Shown one piece after another: positions 9,500 to 16,572 of a stretch of 64,000 bases of DNA. The notes under the pieces were generated by a model, which worked only from the letters and a program-made list of their open reading frames with translations, did no database searches and had not been told where the DNA came from. The translations under genes and the position numbers were made by a program. The stretch's first letter is position 1. The number at the start of each line of letters is the position of its first letter. Source of the stretch: an uncultured Burkholderiales bacterium (lineage in GTDB: Bacteria; Pseudomonadota; Gammaproteobacteria; Burkholderiales; Burkholderiaceae_C); assembly GCA_903822825.1 (NCBI GenBank), contig CAIJQQ010000003.1, positions 1 to 64,000 on the forward strand, given 5' to 3'.

Positions 9500-10275
9500 A
9501 CACACCCCGCACAGGCCGCTGCACCTTGGTTGGCGCAGGCCCCGGTGACCCTGAGCTGCTGACCCTCAAAGCCGTGAAAGCGATTGCCAGCGCCACAGTC
9601 ATTTTGGTGGACGACCTGGTCAACGACGCTGTGCTCGAACATGCCTCGCCCAGCGCCCGCATCGTGCATGTGGGCAAGCGCGGTGGCTGCAAAAGCACGC
9701 CTCAGGCCTTCATCGACAAACTGATGATCACCGCCGTGCAAGAAGGCGAGCAGGTGGTGCGCCTGAAGGGCGGCGACCCGTTCATCTTTGGCCGAGGTGG
9801 TGAAGAAGTCGAACACCTGCGCCAAGCAGGCATCGACGTCGAGGTGGTCAACGGCATCACCTCGGGCCTTGCAGGTATGAGCAGCCTGGGTGCGCCGCTG
9901 ACCCACCGCGAGCACGCGCATGGCGTGGTGTTTGTGACCGGTCATGCCAAACCCGGCGACAGCGGTACCGATTGGGCTCAACTGGCTGCCACCGCTCGAC
10001 AGTCCAAACTGACGCTGGTCATTTACATGGGCGTGAGCAGTCTGGAGCACATCAGGGCTGGTTTATTGCAAGGCCTGCCCGCACACACACCCGTGGCCAT
10101 AGTGCAGCACGCCAGTTTGCCCCGGCAGCGTGAAGCGCTGACGACACTCGATGAGGTGGTGGGCACCATAGCCCGCGAAGGCCTGCACAGCCCAAGCATC
10201 ATCGTGGTGGGTGATGTGGTGAAGGGTGCGCGGGCTTGGGCCTCGCAGCCAAATGCCTCACAAAAAGTGGCTTGA
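9496..10275 (+). CDS. cobA: Uroporphyrinogen-III C-methyltransferase (SUMT)
   Basis: SAM-dependent methyltransferase making precorrin-2 from uroporphyrinogen III, the first committed step to siroheme. 259 residues, single-domain SUMT rather than the trifunctional CysG. Motifs: VGAGPGDPELLTLKAVKAI (residue about 12), VRLKGGDPFIFGRGGEE, and THREHAHGVVFVTGHAK. As last gene of the nitrate operon it plausibly provides siroheme for NirB; the dehydrogenase/ferrochelatase step is not encoded in the window. Only two bases separate its stop from the convergent ccdB stop, and I see no hairpin terminator there. Confidence 0.95.
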   Translation: MNTPRTGRCTLVGAGPGDPELLTLKAVKAIASATVILVDDLVNDAVLEHASPSARIVHVGKRGGCKSTPQAFIDKLMITAVQEGEQVVRLKGGDPFIFGRGGEEVEHLRQAGIDVEVVNGITSGLAGMSSLGAPLTHREHAHGVVFVTGHAKPGDSGTDWAQLAATARQSKLTLVIYMGVSSLEHIRAGLLQGLPAHTPVAIVQHASLPRQREALTTLDEVVGTIAREGLHSPSIIVVGDVVKGARAWASQPNASQKVA

Positions 10276-10277
10276 TT

Positions 10278-10607
10278 TCAGCCCCAGCTGCGCGTGAGCA
10301 GCTCATCGAGGGCATCGGCGATCACCTGCCCCTGATCGGCCAGATGGCCCACACACTCGCCCAACTGCTCGCTGGCCACAGAAACCATGTCCAGCGGGTG
10401 CAACACCAAGGTCTGCCCCTTGATTTTGAACACTGGGTTCATGCGCGTGCCTGCCACTTTGGCCCCGGCTGCTAAGGCCGAGCGCAGCACGAGCGGGACC
10501 ACGACCCTTCGACGGTAGCCGTCAAACAGCGAAGACTGCACCACGACCACCATGGGCACGGTGGCCCGCATGGGGCCTGGGTTCAGGTGAACATCGTATT
10601 GCGGCAT
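10278..10607 (-). CDS. ccdB: CcdB-family toxin
   Basis: 109-residue CcdB-like toxin; the family poisons DNA gyrase. I start at the ATG at 10607 (MPQYDVHLNPG), 10 bases after the antitoxin stop; the longer track ORF starts inside ccdA. Matches to the family are the N-terminal YDVHLNPG (CcdB: FTVYDNPN-like), VVVVQSSLFDGYRRRVVVPL, TRMNPVFKIKGQTLVLHPLDM and the C-terminal VIADALDELLTRSWG. In classical CcdB the C-terminal Trp-Gly-Ile is needed for gyrase poisoning; here the protein ends in Trp-Gly. Antisense to the cobA end, convergent with the nitrate operon. Confidence 0.85.
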   Translation of the reverse strand: MPQYDVHLNPGPMRATVPMVVVVQSSLFDGYRRRVVVPLVLRSALAAGAKVAGTRMNPVFKIKGQTLVLHPLDMVSVASEQLGECVGHLADQGQVIADALDELLTRSWG

Positions 10608-10617
10608 CGCTGAGGTT

Positions 10618-10863
10618 TCAGAGCGTGGAGTGCTCATCGGCATAAGAGCCAGAGGCATCGTGCAGGGCATTCCAGTCCGTCACAGCCCGCTGGGCTTGCT
10701 CCCGGTGCTGCTGGCGAGACTGCCGCTCAGCCACCACATAAGCTTGCAGCATTTCTTCAACCTTGGCCGAGAGGTTGCCGCAATAGGCGCGTGACTCCTG
10801 AACCAGCGCTTCGCTGAGGGAGAGGTTGACTGGTTTTTTAGCGGTGGTTTCAAAAGTTGACAT
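10618..10863 (-). CDS. ccdA: CcdA-family antitoxin
   Basis: 81-residue antitoxin. I chose the ATG at 10863 (MSTFETTAKKPVNLSLSEALV), preceded by GGGAG. The N-terminal part (about 1-45, KKPVNLSLSEALVQESRAYCGNLSAKVEEML) fits a ribbon-helix-helix DNA-binding domain; the C-terminal charged stretch (REQAQRAVTDWNALHDASGSYADEHSTL) fits the flexible toxin-binding tail with the conserved W-N. CcdA-type antitoxins dimerise to repress their own promoter and neutralise CcdB. The gene order antitoxin-toxin and 10-base spacing are typical. Promoter and operator are described separately. Confidence 0.85.
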   Translation of the reverse strand: MSTFETTAKKPVNLSLSEALVQESRAYCGNLSAKVEEMLQAYVVAERQSRQQHREQAQRAVTDWNALHDASGSYADEHSTL

Positions 10864-10886
10864 GAGGTACTCCCACTTTCCGACTG

Positions 10887-10916
10887 ATTCTATGCGCATT
10901 GCATGCGCATGAACAA
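10887..10916 (-). promoter_or_regulatory. ccdAB promoter with paired palindromic operator in the spacer
   Basis: Read on the minus strand: -35-like TTGTTC (10911-10916), an 18-base spacer, -10-like TAGAAT (10887-10892), then the ccdA ribosome site. The spacer is almost entirely two copies of the self-complementary octamer ATGCGCAT (10892-10899 and 10903-10910), 11 bases centre to centre, about one helical turn. This is the layout expected for cooperative binding by a ribbon-helix-helix antitoxin such as CcdA. The same region is upstream of the divergent flavoprotein gene. Confidence 0.6.
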
Positions 10917-10942
10917 CACCTAACCCAGCTACACTCTCCCGC

Positions 10943-12160
10943 ATGAATACATGGGATGCTGTGATCGTGGGTGCCGGGGCTGCCGGTTTGTTTTGCGCAG
11001 GCGTGGCAGGCCAGCGCGGCTTGAAGGTGCTGGTGCTCGACCACAGCGACAAGATCGCCGAAAAGATCCGCATCTCGGGCGGCGGGCGCTGCAATTTCAC
11101 CAACCGCTTGCTCGACGCATCCGCGCCACAAAAGCACTTCATCGGCCAGAACCCGCAATTTTGTCGCTCGGCCCTGTCGCGCTACACGCCGCAAGACTTC
11201 ATCGATCTGGTGCAAAAGCATGGCATCGCCTTCCATGAAAAACACAAGGGCCAGCTGTTTTGCGACCATTCGGCCGAAGACATCATCCGCATGCTGTTGG
11301 CCGAATGCAAGTCGGGCGGCGTGACGCTGCAAACGGGCTGCGGCGTGCAGGCCGTGCGCCACTTGGCAGAGGGTGGCTACGAGTTGGACACGACCCAAGG
11401 CACATTGAAAACACGGTCCCTGGTGGTGGCCACCGGGGGTTTGTCCATTCCCAAAATCGGAGCCACGGGCTGGGGCTATGAGGTGGCCACGCAGTTCGGT
11501 TTGCGCTTGGTCGAGCACCGTGCTGGCTTGGTTCCCTTGACGTTTGACGGTGCCGCCTGGGCGCCTTATGCGCAATTGGCCGGACTGGCTTTGCCCGTGG
11601 GTATCAGCACAGGCGAAAAGAAAACACGCATGCACTTTGACGAAGACTTGCTGTTCACCCACCGCGGTTTGTCAGGCCCGGGGGTGCTGCAAATTTCAAG
11701 TTATTGGCAAGAAGGCTCCCCCATTCGCTTGAATCTGGCACCCGAGGTCAACCTGCCCGAACGACTGCAAGACGCCAAGCTGCGCTCCAAAAAATTATTG
11801 GGCAACGAGTTGGCCACCTTGGTGCCCAGCCGCTTGGCCGAGGCTTGGGTCAGCCAAGACCCGGCCTTGCAACGCACATCGGCCGAGGTGCCCGACAAAG
11901 CTTTGAACAAACTGGCCGAAACCTTGTCCAACTGGACACTCACCCCCAACGGCAGCGAAGGCTACAAAAAAGCAGAGGTCACGCTGGGCGGTGTGGACAC
12001 GCGCGATTTATCGTCGCAAACCATGGAGTCCAAGCAATCCGGGCTTTATTTCATAGGCGAAGTGGTCGATGTGACCGGCTGGCTGGGGGGTTACAACTTT
12101 CAGTGGGCTTGGGCCAGCGCCCATGCCTGTGGACAGGCGCTGCCAGCGGCGGCGACTTGA
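10943..12160 (+). CDS. BaiN/YhiN (HI0933) family FAD-dependent oxidoreductase
   Basis: 405-residue flavoprotein of the HI0933/YhiN family. The FAD dinucleotide-binding motif is at the N-terminus (VIVGAGAAGLFCAGVAGQRGLKVLVLDHSDKIAEK), followed by the family hallmark ISGGGRCNFTN and, near the C-terminus, the second FAD-contacting stretch ESKQSGLYFIGEVVDVTGWLGGYNFQWAWASAHACGQAL. The substrate of this family is generally unknown; one gut homologue acts in bile-acid dehydroxylation, which should not be transferred here. It starts divergently from ccdA and its stop is immediately adjacent to the convergent patatin gene stop, with no spacer. Confidence 0.88.
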   Translation: MNTWDAVIVGAGAAGLFCAGVAGQRGLKVLVLDHSDKIAEKIRISGGGRCNFTNRLLDASAPQKHFIGQNPQFCRSALSRYTPQDFIDLVQKHGIAFHEKHKGQLFCDHSAEDIIRMLLAECKSGGVTLQTGCGVQAVRHLAEGGYELDTTQGTLKTRSLVVATGGLSIPKIGATGWGYEVATQFGLRLVEHRAGLVPLTFDGAAWAPYAQLAGLALPVGISTGEKKTRMHFDEDLLFTHRGLSGPGVLQISSYWQEGSPIRLNLAPEVNLPERLQDAKLRSKKLLGNELATLVPSRLAEAWVSQDPALQRTSAEVPDKALNKLAETLSNWTLTPNGSEGYKKAEVTLGGVDTRDLSSQTMESKQSGLYFIGEVVDVTGWLGGYNFQWAWASAHACGQALPAAAT

Positions 12161-14455
12161 TCAAAAGCTGAATCGCCTGCCCAGTTGCAGGAAGGCGTTG
12201 CTCGCGCCCCGCGTGCCCCGGGCTGCGCCCAGGTAGATGTCGCCGATCTTGGAGTCAATAGCCACAAACAAACTGGCGCTGTAGCGAGACACGTGGCTCG
12301 TGGGATCGTCCCTGTACCAAGCATCGCCTGCTTCCAAAACGGTGCCCACAAAGGTGCGTTGTTTCAAGATGCCGCCATCGGACAGTCGGTACATGTAGGT
12401 TGCCTGTGCGTGGGCCAATTGGTCTCCTGCCAGTTGGGCCATGCGGTAGGCCCCCATGAATTGGAATCCCCCCAAAAACAAGTTGCTGGGGTTGTTGCAA
12501 GAACCGCATTTCGTGGGCAAGGTGTCACGGCCCAAATTGAACCCCAGGTTGAGGATGTGCGCCTGGTGAGACATGGCCCAGCGCCCACTCACGCGCATAT
12601 TGCTGTAAGGGTTGCCCGAAAGCCCTTCTTCAACCGTGGCGGTGAGAGCGTACCCCTGCGTTGGGAAGCTCCAAGAATCCAATTGGTCGACGTGCAATTG
12701 CAGCTTCAAGCCGTTGTAGTGCAAGCTCGTGGTCTCCACGGGCGTGGTGCTTCCCGGGTAATAGAACACCGTGTCGGGGTCGTACCGAATGCCGCTTTGC
12801 GTCCAGCCCAGTTTGAAGGTGGCTTTGCGGTCCCACTCATAAACCATCTGGGCGTCCAGCGACTGCATGGCCACATTCACGTAGGCCAATTTTTTGTTTT
12901 TGTAAATGGAGTCCACTGTGTCCGGCGCATACACAGGCATGGTGTTGCGCCCTGCTGTGATGGCGGTTTCTGCTCCCCACCTCAGGCCCAGCGGTTGGTA
13001 GAGGCGCGCGGAAAATTCAGACTGGGTTCCAAAGCGGGCGTCCAACCCCAATTCAAGCCCTGAAGCCGTGAGCCACGGTCGGCGGTAACCCACACCCATC
13101 GAAAACTGGTTCATCCCGCCTTGCTCGGTTGAAAACCCCAAGGAGGTTTTGAAGAAGTGAGGGCCATAAGGCTTTTCCTGCACATGCACCAGCAAGGTGT
13201 ATTGCTCATCCCGGATTTGCGACAGGCTGTAGCTCACGCGCTCAAAGTAGCCGCTGGTGTAGAGCCAATCCACGCGCTCAGAGGCCGTATCGGACGCAAA
13301 GTCTTTTCCAAGCAAGGGGGACATCACCGCTTCGATGTAACTGGCAGGAACGTCCTGGTTGCCCACCGGGCGAATCTCAACGATCCTTTTTTCGCGTTCG
13401 TCAAATGACAGCTTGCGTGCGGGCTCGCTCAACTGTTGCGACTGGTGCACACGCGCCGACATCGCTTGCCAGCGACCCTGCACCTCCTGCACCGCTTGGT
13501 TGCCCCGGGCGATGATTTCAGCAGCGCGGTTGAAGTCAGAAAACCCCACGCCCTTGAGGTGCGGCGTGATCAGAATGTCGCCCTCGCGAAGCAAGGCCAA
13601 GTTTCGTTTTTCGTTTTGCCGAATCAAAATGTCCAGCATGCGGTTGGCTACCGTGAGCGCGTTGCTGGACTGCGCGGATTGTTCATCGCCCTCTTGCTGT
13701 CCCAAATAAGAAGCGATGATCACGTCAGCGCCTTCTTTCAAGGCCACTTCGATCGGCAGGTTGGCCACCAGGCCGCCATCCACATAAGACTCGCCATCGA
13801 TCTCGACAGGCGCAAACACCGCAGGCGCTGCCATGCTGGCTCGGATGGCCAAATGCAACGCACCTCGGTCAAAGATGTGTGTTTCTCCGTCCCGAAACCG
13901 GGTGGCCACAGCCCGGAAAGGAATCTTCAGATCGTTGAAGTCCACGGCAGAAGGAATGTGGGTCGTCAAATGCTGCAACAAGCCCAAAAACCGCTGGCCG
14001 TCGCTCATGCCCCGGGCAAAGCTGAGCCCCCCTTGCTTGACGCCGAACTCCAGGTCGATCGGGTACTGGCGCTGGTAGGCCCGTGTGCGCGGCGGCAACT
14101 CCAGACGGTTGAGCTGGTCCAGCGCCACTTTGGACGGATCGAGCCCGCCCACCACCTCTTCGATGTCATCGGTGCTCATGCCTGCGGCATACAGCCCCCC
14201 GATGACCGCACCCATGCTGGTCCCCACGATGCGCGAAATTTTGATCCCATCTTTTTCGAGTTGGCGCAACACCGACAAATGGGCAAAACCTTTGGCCCCG
14301 CCACCTGCCAGCACCACGACCACCGTGGGCGCTTTGACGGCAGGTGCCGTGGCGCTTTGGGGTGGCGTTTGACCCCAGCCGCCAATGGGCAGCGCACACA
14401 GACACGCCAAGCCCACCCGACCGATACAAATCAGTTTTTTGATGAATTTATTCAT
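12161..14455 (-). CDS. PlpD-like patatin phospholipase with POTRA and outer-membrane barrel (type Vd autotransporter)
   Basis: 764-residue outer-membrane protein that exposes or releases a lipase. Signal peptide about 1-29 (basic MNKFIKK, hydrophobic core, GWGQT). Patatin domain about 45-245: oxyanion loop GGGAKG (51-56), nucleophile elbow GTSMG (Ser80) and catalytic Asp in DGGLVANLP (Asp226); the Ser-Asp dyad is complete. A POTRA-like segment follows (about 355-420, KRIVEIRPVGNQDVPASYIEAVMSPLLGKDF). The last 330 residues look like a beta-barrel (surface antigen family) ending in the typical C-terminal Phe (GRRFSF). Length and order match PlpD of Pseudomonas. The upstream site before the ATG is AT-rich (GATAACCAA) with no good Shine-Dalgarno. 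Confidence 0.85.
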   Translation of the reverse strand: MNKFIKKLICIGRVGLACLCALPIGGWGQTPPQSATAPAVKAPTVVVVLAGGGAKGFAHLSVLRQLEKDGIKISRIVGTSMGAVIGGLYAAGMSTDDIEEVVGGLDPSKVALDQLNRLELPPRTRAYQRQYPIDLEFGVKQGGLSFARGMSDGQRFLGLLQHLTTHIPSAVDFNDLKIPFRAVATRFRDGETHIFDRGALHLAIRASMAAPAVFAPVEIDGESYVDGGLVANLPIEVALKEGADVIIASYLGQQEGDEQSAQSSNALTVANRMLDILIRQNEKRNLALLREGDILITPHLKGVGFSDFNRAAEIIARGNQAVQEVQGRWQAMSARVHQSQQLSEPARKLSFDEREKRIVEIRPVGNQDVPASYIEAVMSPLLGKDFASDTASERVDWLYTSGYFERVSYSLSQIRDEQYTLLVHVQEKPYGPHFFKTSLGFSTEQGGMNQFSMGVGYRRPWLTASGLELGLDARFGTQSEFSARLYQPLGLRWGAETAITAGRNTMPVYAPDTVDSIYKNKKLAYVNVAMQSLDAQMVYEWDRKATFKLGWTQSGIRYDPDTVFYYPGSTTPVETTSLHYNGLKLQLHVDQLDSWSFPTQGYALTATVEEGLSGNPYSNMRVSGRWAMSHQAHILNLGFNLGRDTLPTKCGSCNNPSNLFLGGFQFMGAYRMAQLAGDQLAHAQATYMYRLSDGGILKQRTFVGTVLEAGDAWYRDDPTSHVSRYSASLFVAIDSKIGDIYLGAARGTRGASNAFLQLGRRFSF

Positions 14456-14574
14456 TTGGTTATCATTTTAGAGCAAGGCCGGCGCTGCAGATGTTCAGTG
14501 CGACAACGCGCACGGCCCGCCGCCGTCTGCGCAAACAAGCCACAATGAATGTGAAAAACTGCTTTTGCTCGGGC

Positions 14575-14580
14575 TATAAT
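14575..14580 (+). promoter_or_regulatory. Candidate rpsU promoter -10
   Basis: A perfect TATAAT lies 127 bases before the rpsU ATG in an otherwise GC-rich stretch. At 17 bases upstream only TGAAAA (14552-14557) is available as -35, a weak match. Assigned to rpsU from position and strand. Confidence 0.5.
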
Positions 14581-14600
14581 GGTCGTCTTTGCTGGCAAAC

Positions 14601-14632
14601 CCCCGTCTGCCAAATACTAGTTCGTGACGGGG
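14601..14632 (+). promoter_or_regulatory. rpsU leader hairpin 1
   Basis: CCCCGTC (14601-14607) pairs perfectly with GACGGGG (14626-14632) around an 18-base loop, about 20 bases downstream of the candidate -10. No U-run follows, so it is not a classic terminator; it may be a leader structure. Confidence 0.4.
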
Positions 14633-14648
14633 AACCGCCGTCATCGGG

Positions 14649-14673
14649 TTTCAAGGCACGATCTTCCTTGAAA
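14649..14673 (+). promoter_or_regulatory. rpsU leader hairpin 2
   Basis: TTTCAAGG (14649-14656) and CCTTGAAA (14666-14673) form a perfect 8-bp stem with a 9-base loop, 34 bases before the rpsU start. Together with hairpin 1 it makes a structured 5' leader, possibly for autoregulation or stability of the mRNA. Confidence 0.4.
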
Positions 14674-14707
14674 CTGCGACCGGCACACATTTTGGAAATT
14701 TGATTCA

Positions 14708-14920
14708 ATGACCACCATCCGCGTGAAAGAAAACGAGCCGTTTGACGTTGCACTGCGACGCTTCAAGCGCACCATCGAAAAACTCGGTCTGCTGACCGAT
14801 CTGCGTGCCCGCGAGTTCTACGAAAAGCCAACCACCGAGCGCAAGCGCAAGAAGTCGGCTGCAGTCAAGCGCCATTACAAGCGCGTGCGCAGCATGCAGC
14901 TGCCCAAGAAAATGTATTGA
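14708..14920 (+). CDS. rpsU: 30S ribosomal protein S21
   Basis: Complete S21, 70 residues: [21 protein letters not shown]..., basic C-terminus [24 protein letters not shown]. Component of the small ribosomal subunit used in initiation. The Shine-Dalgarno is weak (GGAAATTTGATTCA before ATG), as is common for S21 whose own level affects initiation. In many proteobacteria rpsU heads the rpsU-(yqeY)-dnaG-rpoD operon; here yqeY follows but dnaG and rpoD do not (rpoD is 13.4 kb away). Confidence 0.98.
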   Translation: MTTIRVKENEPFDVALRRFKRTIEKLGLLTDLRAREFYEKPTTERKRKKSAAVKRHYKRVRSMQLPKKMY

Positions 14921-14935
14921 ACACTTCCTTTTGTT

Positions 14936-14987
14936 GACCCCATCGGGGTCTGCAGACAAGCCCGCTGGAGGACGCTCAGGCGGGCTT
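14936..14987 (+). terminator. Hairpins downstream of rpsU (terminator or attenuator before yqeY)
   Basis: Two hairpins in tandem: GACCCC-ATC-GGGGTC (14936-14950) and AAGCCCGC...GCGGGCTT (14958-14965 with 14980-14987, 14-base loop) followed by a T-rich TTTGTTGTT. The second looks like a Rho-independent terminator and would set rpsU apart from, or attenuate, yqeY. Confidence 0.65.
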
Positions 14988-15030
14988 TGTTGTTCATGCC
15001 TGCCCCTTTTGACCACCCCAGGAGACCCAC

Positions 15031-15492
15031 ATGAGCCTGAAAGACCAAATCACCGAAGACATGAAAACCGCCATGCGTGCCAAGGACAGCGAACGCCTGG
15101 GCACCATCCGCTTGCTGCTCGCTGCGCTGAAGCAAAAAGAGGTGGACGAACGGGTGGTGCTGGACGATGCGGCTGTGGTGGCCATCGTGGACAAGCTGAT
15201 CAAGCAGCGCAAGGATTCGATCGCGGCGTTCGAGCAAGCCGCGCGCCAAGACTTGGCCGACAAGGAAAAAGCCGAAATGGCGGTGTTGGTGGGCTACCTG
15301 CCCGAGCGCATGTCTGCTGAAGAAGTGACGGCGCAGGTGCAGGCCATCGTGGCCGCGCTGGGCGAAGAAATGGGCAAAAAGGCGGGCCCCGGCGACATGG
15401 GCAAAGTCATGGGCGCCGTCAAAGCCCAATTGGCAGGCAAGGCCGACATGGGCCAAGTGTCTGCTGCCGTGAAGGCTGCTCTGGCCGCTTGA
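15031..15492 (+). CDS. yqeY: GatB/YqeY domain protein
   Basis: 153-residue YqeY protein, resembling the tail domain of the GatB amidotransferase subunit (MSLKDQITEDMKTAMRAKDSERLGTIRLLLAALKQKEVDE; YLPERMSAEEV; GDMGKVMGAVKAQLAGKADMGQVSAAVKAAL). It probably interacts with tRNA or glutamine amidotransferase partners, but its function is not established. It commonly sits between rpsU and dnaG. GGAGACCC before the ATG supports the start. It ends 10 bases before the convergent LysR stop. Confidence 0.92.
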   Translation: MSLKDQITEDMKTAMRAKDSERLGTIRLLLAALKQKEVDERVVLDDAAVVAIVDKLIKQRKDSIAAFEQAARQDLADKEKAEMAVLVGYLPERMSAEEVTAQVQAIVAALGEEMGKKAGPGDMGKVMGAVKAQLAGKADMGQVSAAVKAALAA

Positions 15493-15502
15493 AACCCGGC
15501 AG

Positions 15503-16441
15503 TCAGTCTGTCAGGCTGAGAGCACTGTCTTTGAGACAGCCGATGAAAACACTTTGCTGCGTTTTGAGTCTCTCCTGACGCAGTCTGAAGCAACACATCG
15601 GGCCCCTGAGCAACTCGGCTGGAGCCGCAATGGCTTTCACTTCAGGGGTGGCCTCGAACTGCTTGGCTTGCTGGTGCGCAATGGCCCAAAGCATCGGGGC
15701 CTGGCTGATCAGCCTGAGGGCCAGCAAAGACGAATCCGTTTGCACATCAGGCCCCTTGCCTTCGCGATCACCACTGCGGTGCACGGAGAGCATCCGGTCG
15801 ATTTTGGGCCGCAAAGGCGTGTTGACAGGCGGCAGAACCCAGGCTTCTTGCGCCAAGTCCGACCAGCTGGGCTTTTTCTTTTTGTGCAGCCGGTGGCCTG
15901 AACCTGCCAGGATGGTGCTGTGCTCTTCGTACAGGGTGGTCACCTCCACCAGATTCAAGTCCACCCGCAACTCGGCATGTGCCAGCATCAGGTCGATGCG
16001 CCCATCCAGCAATTGTTCGTAAAGCACCTCCAGTGGCTGCATTTGGGTGCTCAGCAGCAGATCGGGCAACATGTCGCGCGAACGCGCGATGGCACGCGCC
16101 AGCACCTCTGGCGAAAAGGACGCCAGCACACCCAGGCGCATCTCGGCGTTGACACCCGTCGAAAGGCCCATCAAATTTTCCTCAGCCAGATCGATTTCAG
16201 CCAAGATGCGGTTGGCGTGCTGGATCAAGCTCAGTCCAGCCATGGTGGGGACCATGCGCTTGGTGGTGCGCTGAAACAAGCTCAATTGCAGTTGCGCCTC
16301 CAGTTGAGACAAAGCCCGAGATGCCGCAGGCTGGGTCGAGTGCAACAACTCGGCGCAACGGCTCAAATTGAGTTCGCGCCCCAACACACTCACCAAACGA
16401 AGTTGCTTGAGAGTCAAAACCCTTTGCAGATTCAAAGTCAT
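15503..16441 (-). CDS. LysR-family transcriptional regulator (likely controls the adjacent Bug/GMC genes)
   Basis: 312 residues. N-terminal winged helix-turn-helix (TLKQLRLVSVLGRELNLSRCAELLHSTQPAASRALSQLEAQLQLSLFQRTTKRMVPTMAGLSLIQHANRIL) and a C-terminal LysR substrate-binding domain from about 95. It is divergent from the Bug gene at 16573, and a perfect dyad TCATACC-N6-GGTATGA lies eight bases from its own start. It therefore probably represses itself and activates the divergent genes in response to an unknown ligand. Confidence 0.9.
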   Translation of the reverse strand: MTLNLQRVLTLKQLRLVSVLGRELNLSRCAELLHSTQPAASRALSQLEAQLQLSLFQRTTKRMVPTMAGLSLIQHANRILAEIDLAEENLMGLSTGVNAEMRLGVLASFSPEVLARAIARSRDMLPDLLLSTQMQPLEVLYEQLLDGRIDLMLAHAELRVDLNLVEVTTLYEEHSTILAGSGHRLHKKKKPSWSDLAQEAWVLPPVNTPLRPKIDRMLSVHRSGDREGKGPDVQTDSSLLALRLISQAPMLWAIAHQQAKQFEATPEVKAIAAPAELLRGPMCCFRLRQERLKTQQSVFIGCLKDSALSLTD

Positions 16442-16448
16442 CCATCGA

Positions 16449-16468
16449 TCATACCGTTTCAGGTATGA
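16449..16468. promoter_or_regulatory. LysR-type operator between the LysR gene and the Bug gene
   Basis: TCATACC GTTTCA GGTATGA: perfect 7-bp arms around 6 bases, containing the T-N11-A LysR signature. It lies just upstream of the LysR start codon (16441) and about 105 bases before the divergent Bug start. Confidence 0.6.
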
Positions 16469-16572
16469 ATGCTCCTTAATTTTTCATTTGTCCTGAGCTT
16501 TGCTGCTTTGAATAATGGCCCATGCCCCCGCTTGGGAATGGATGAATCAAACTGACCTGGAGACACCTCACC

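Noticed and set aside
13436-14548. 370-codon plus-strand ORF opposite the patatin gene
   Set aside because: Antisense to the patatin domain with its complete catalytic dyad; no motifs.
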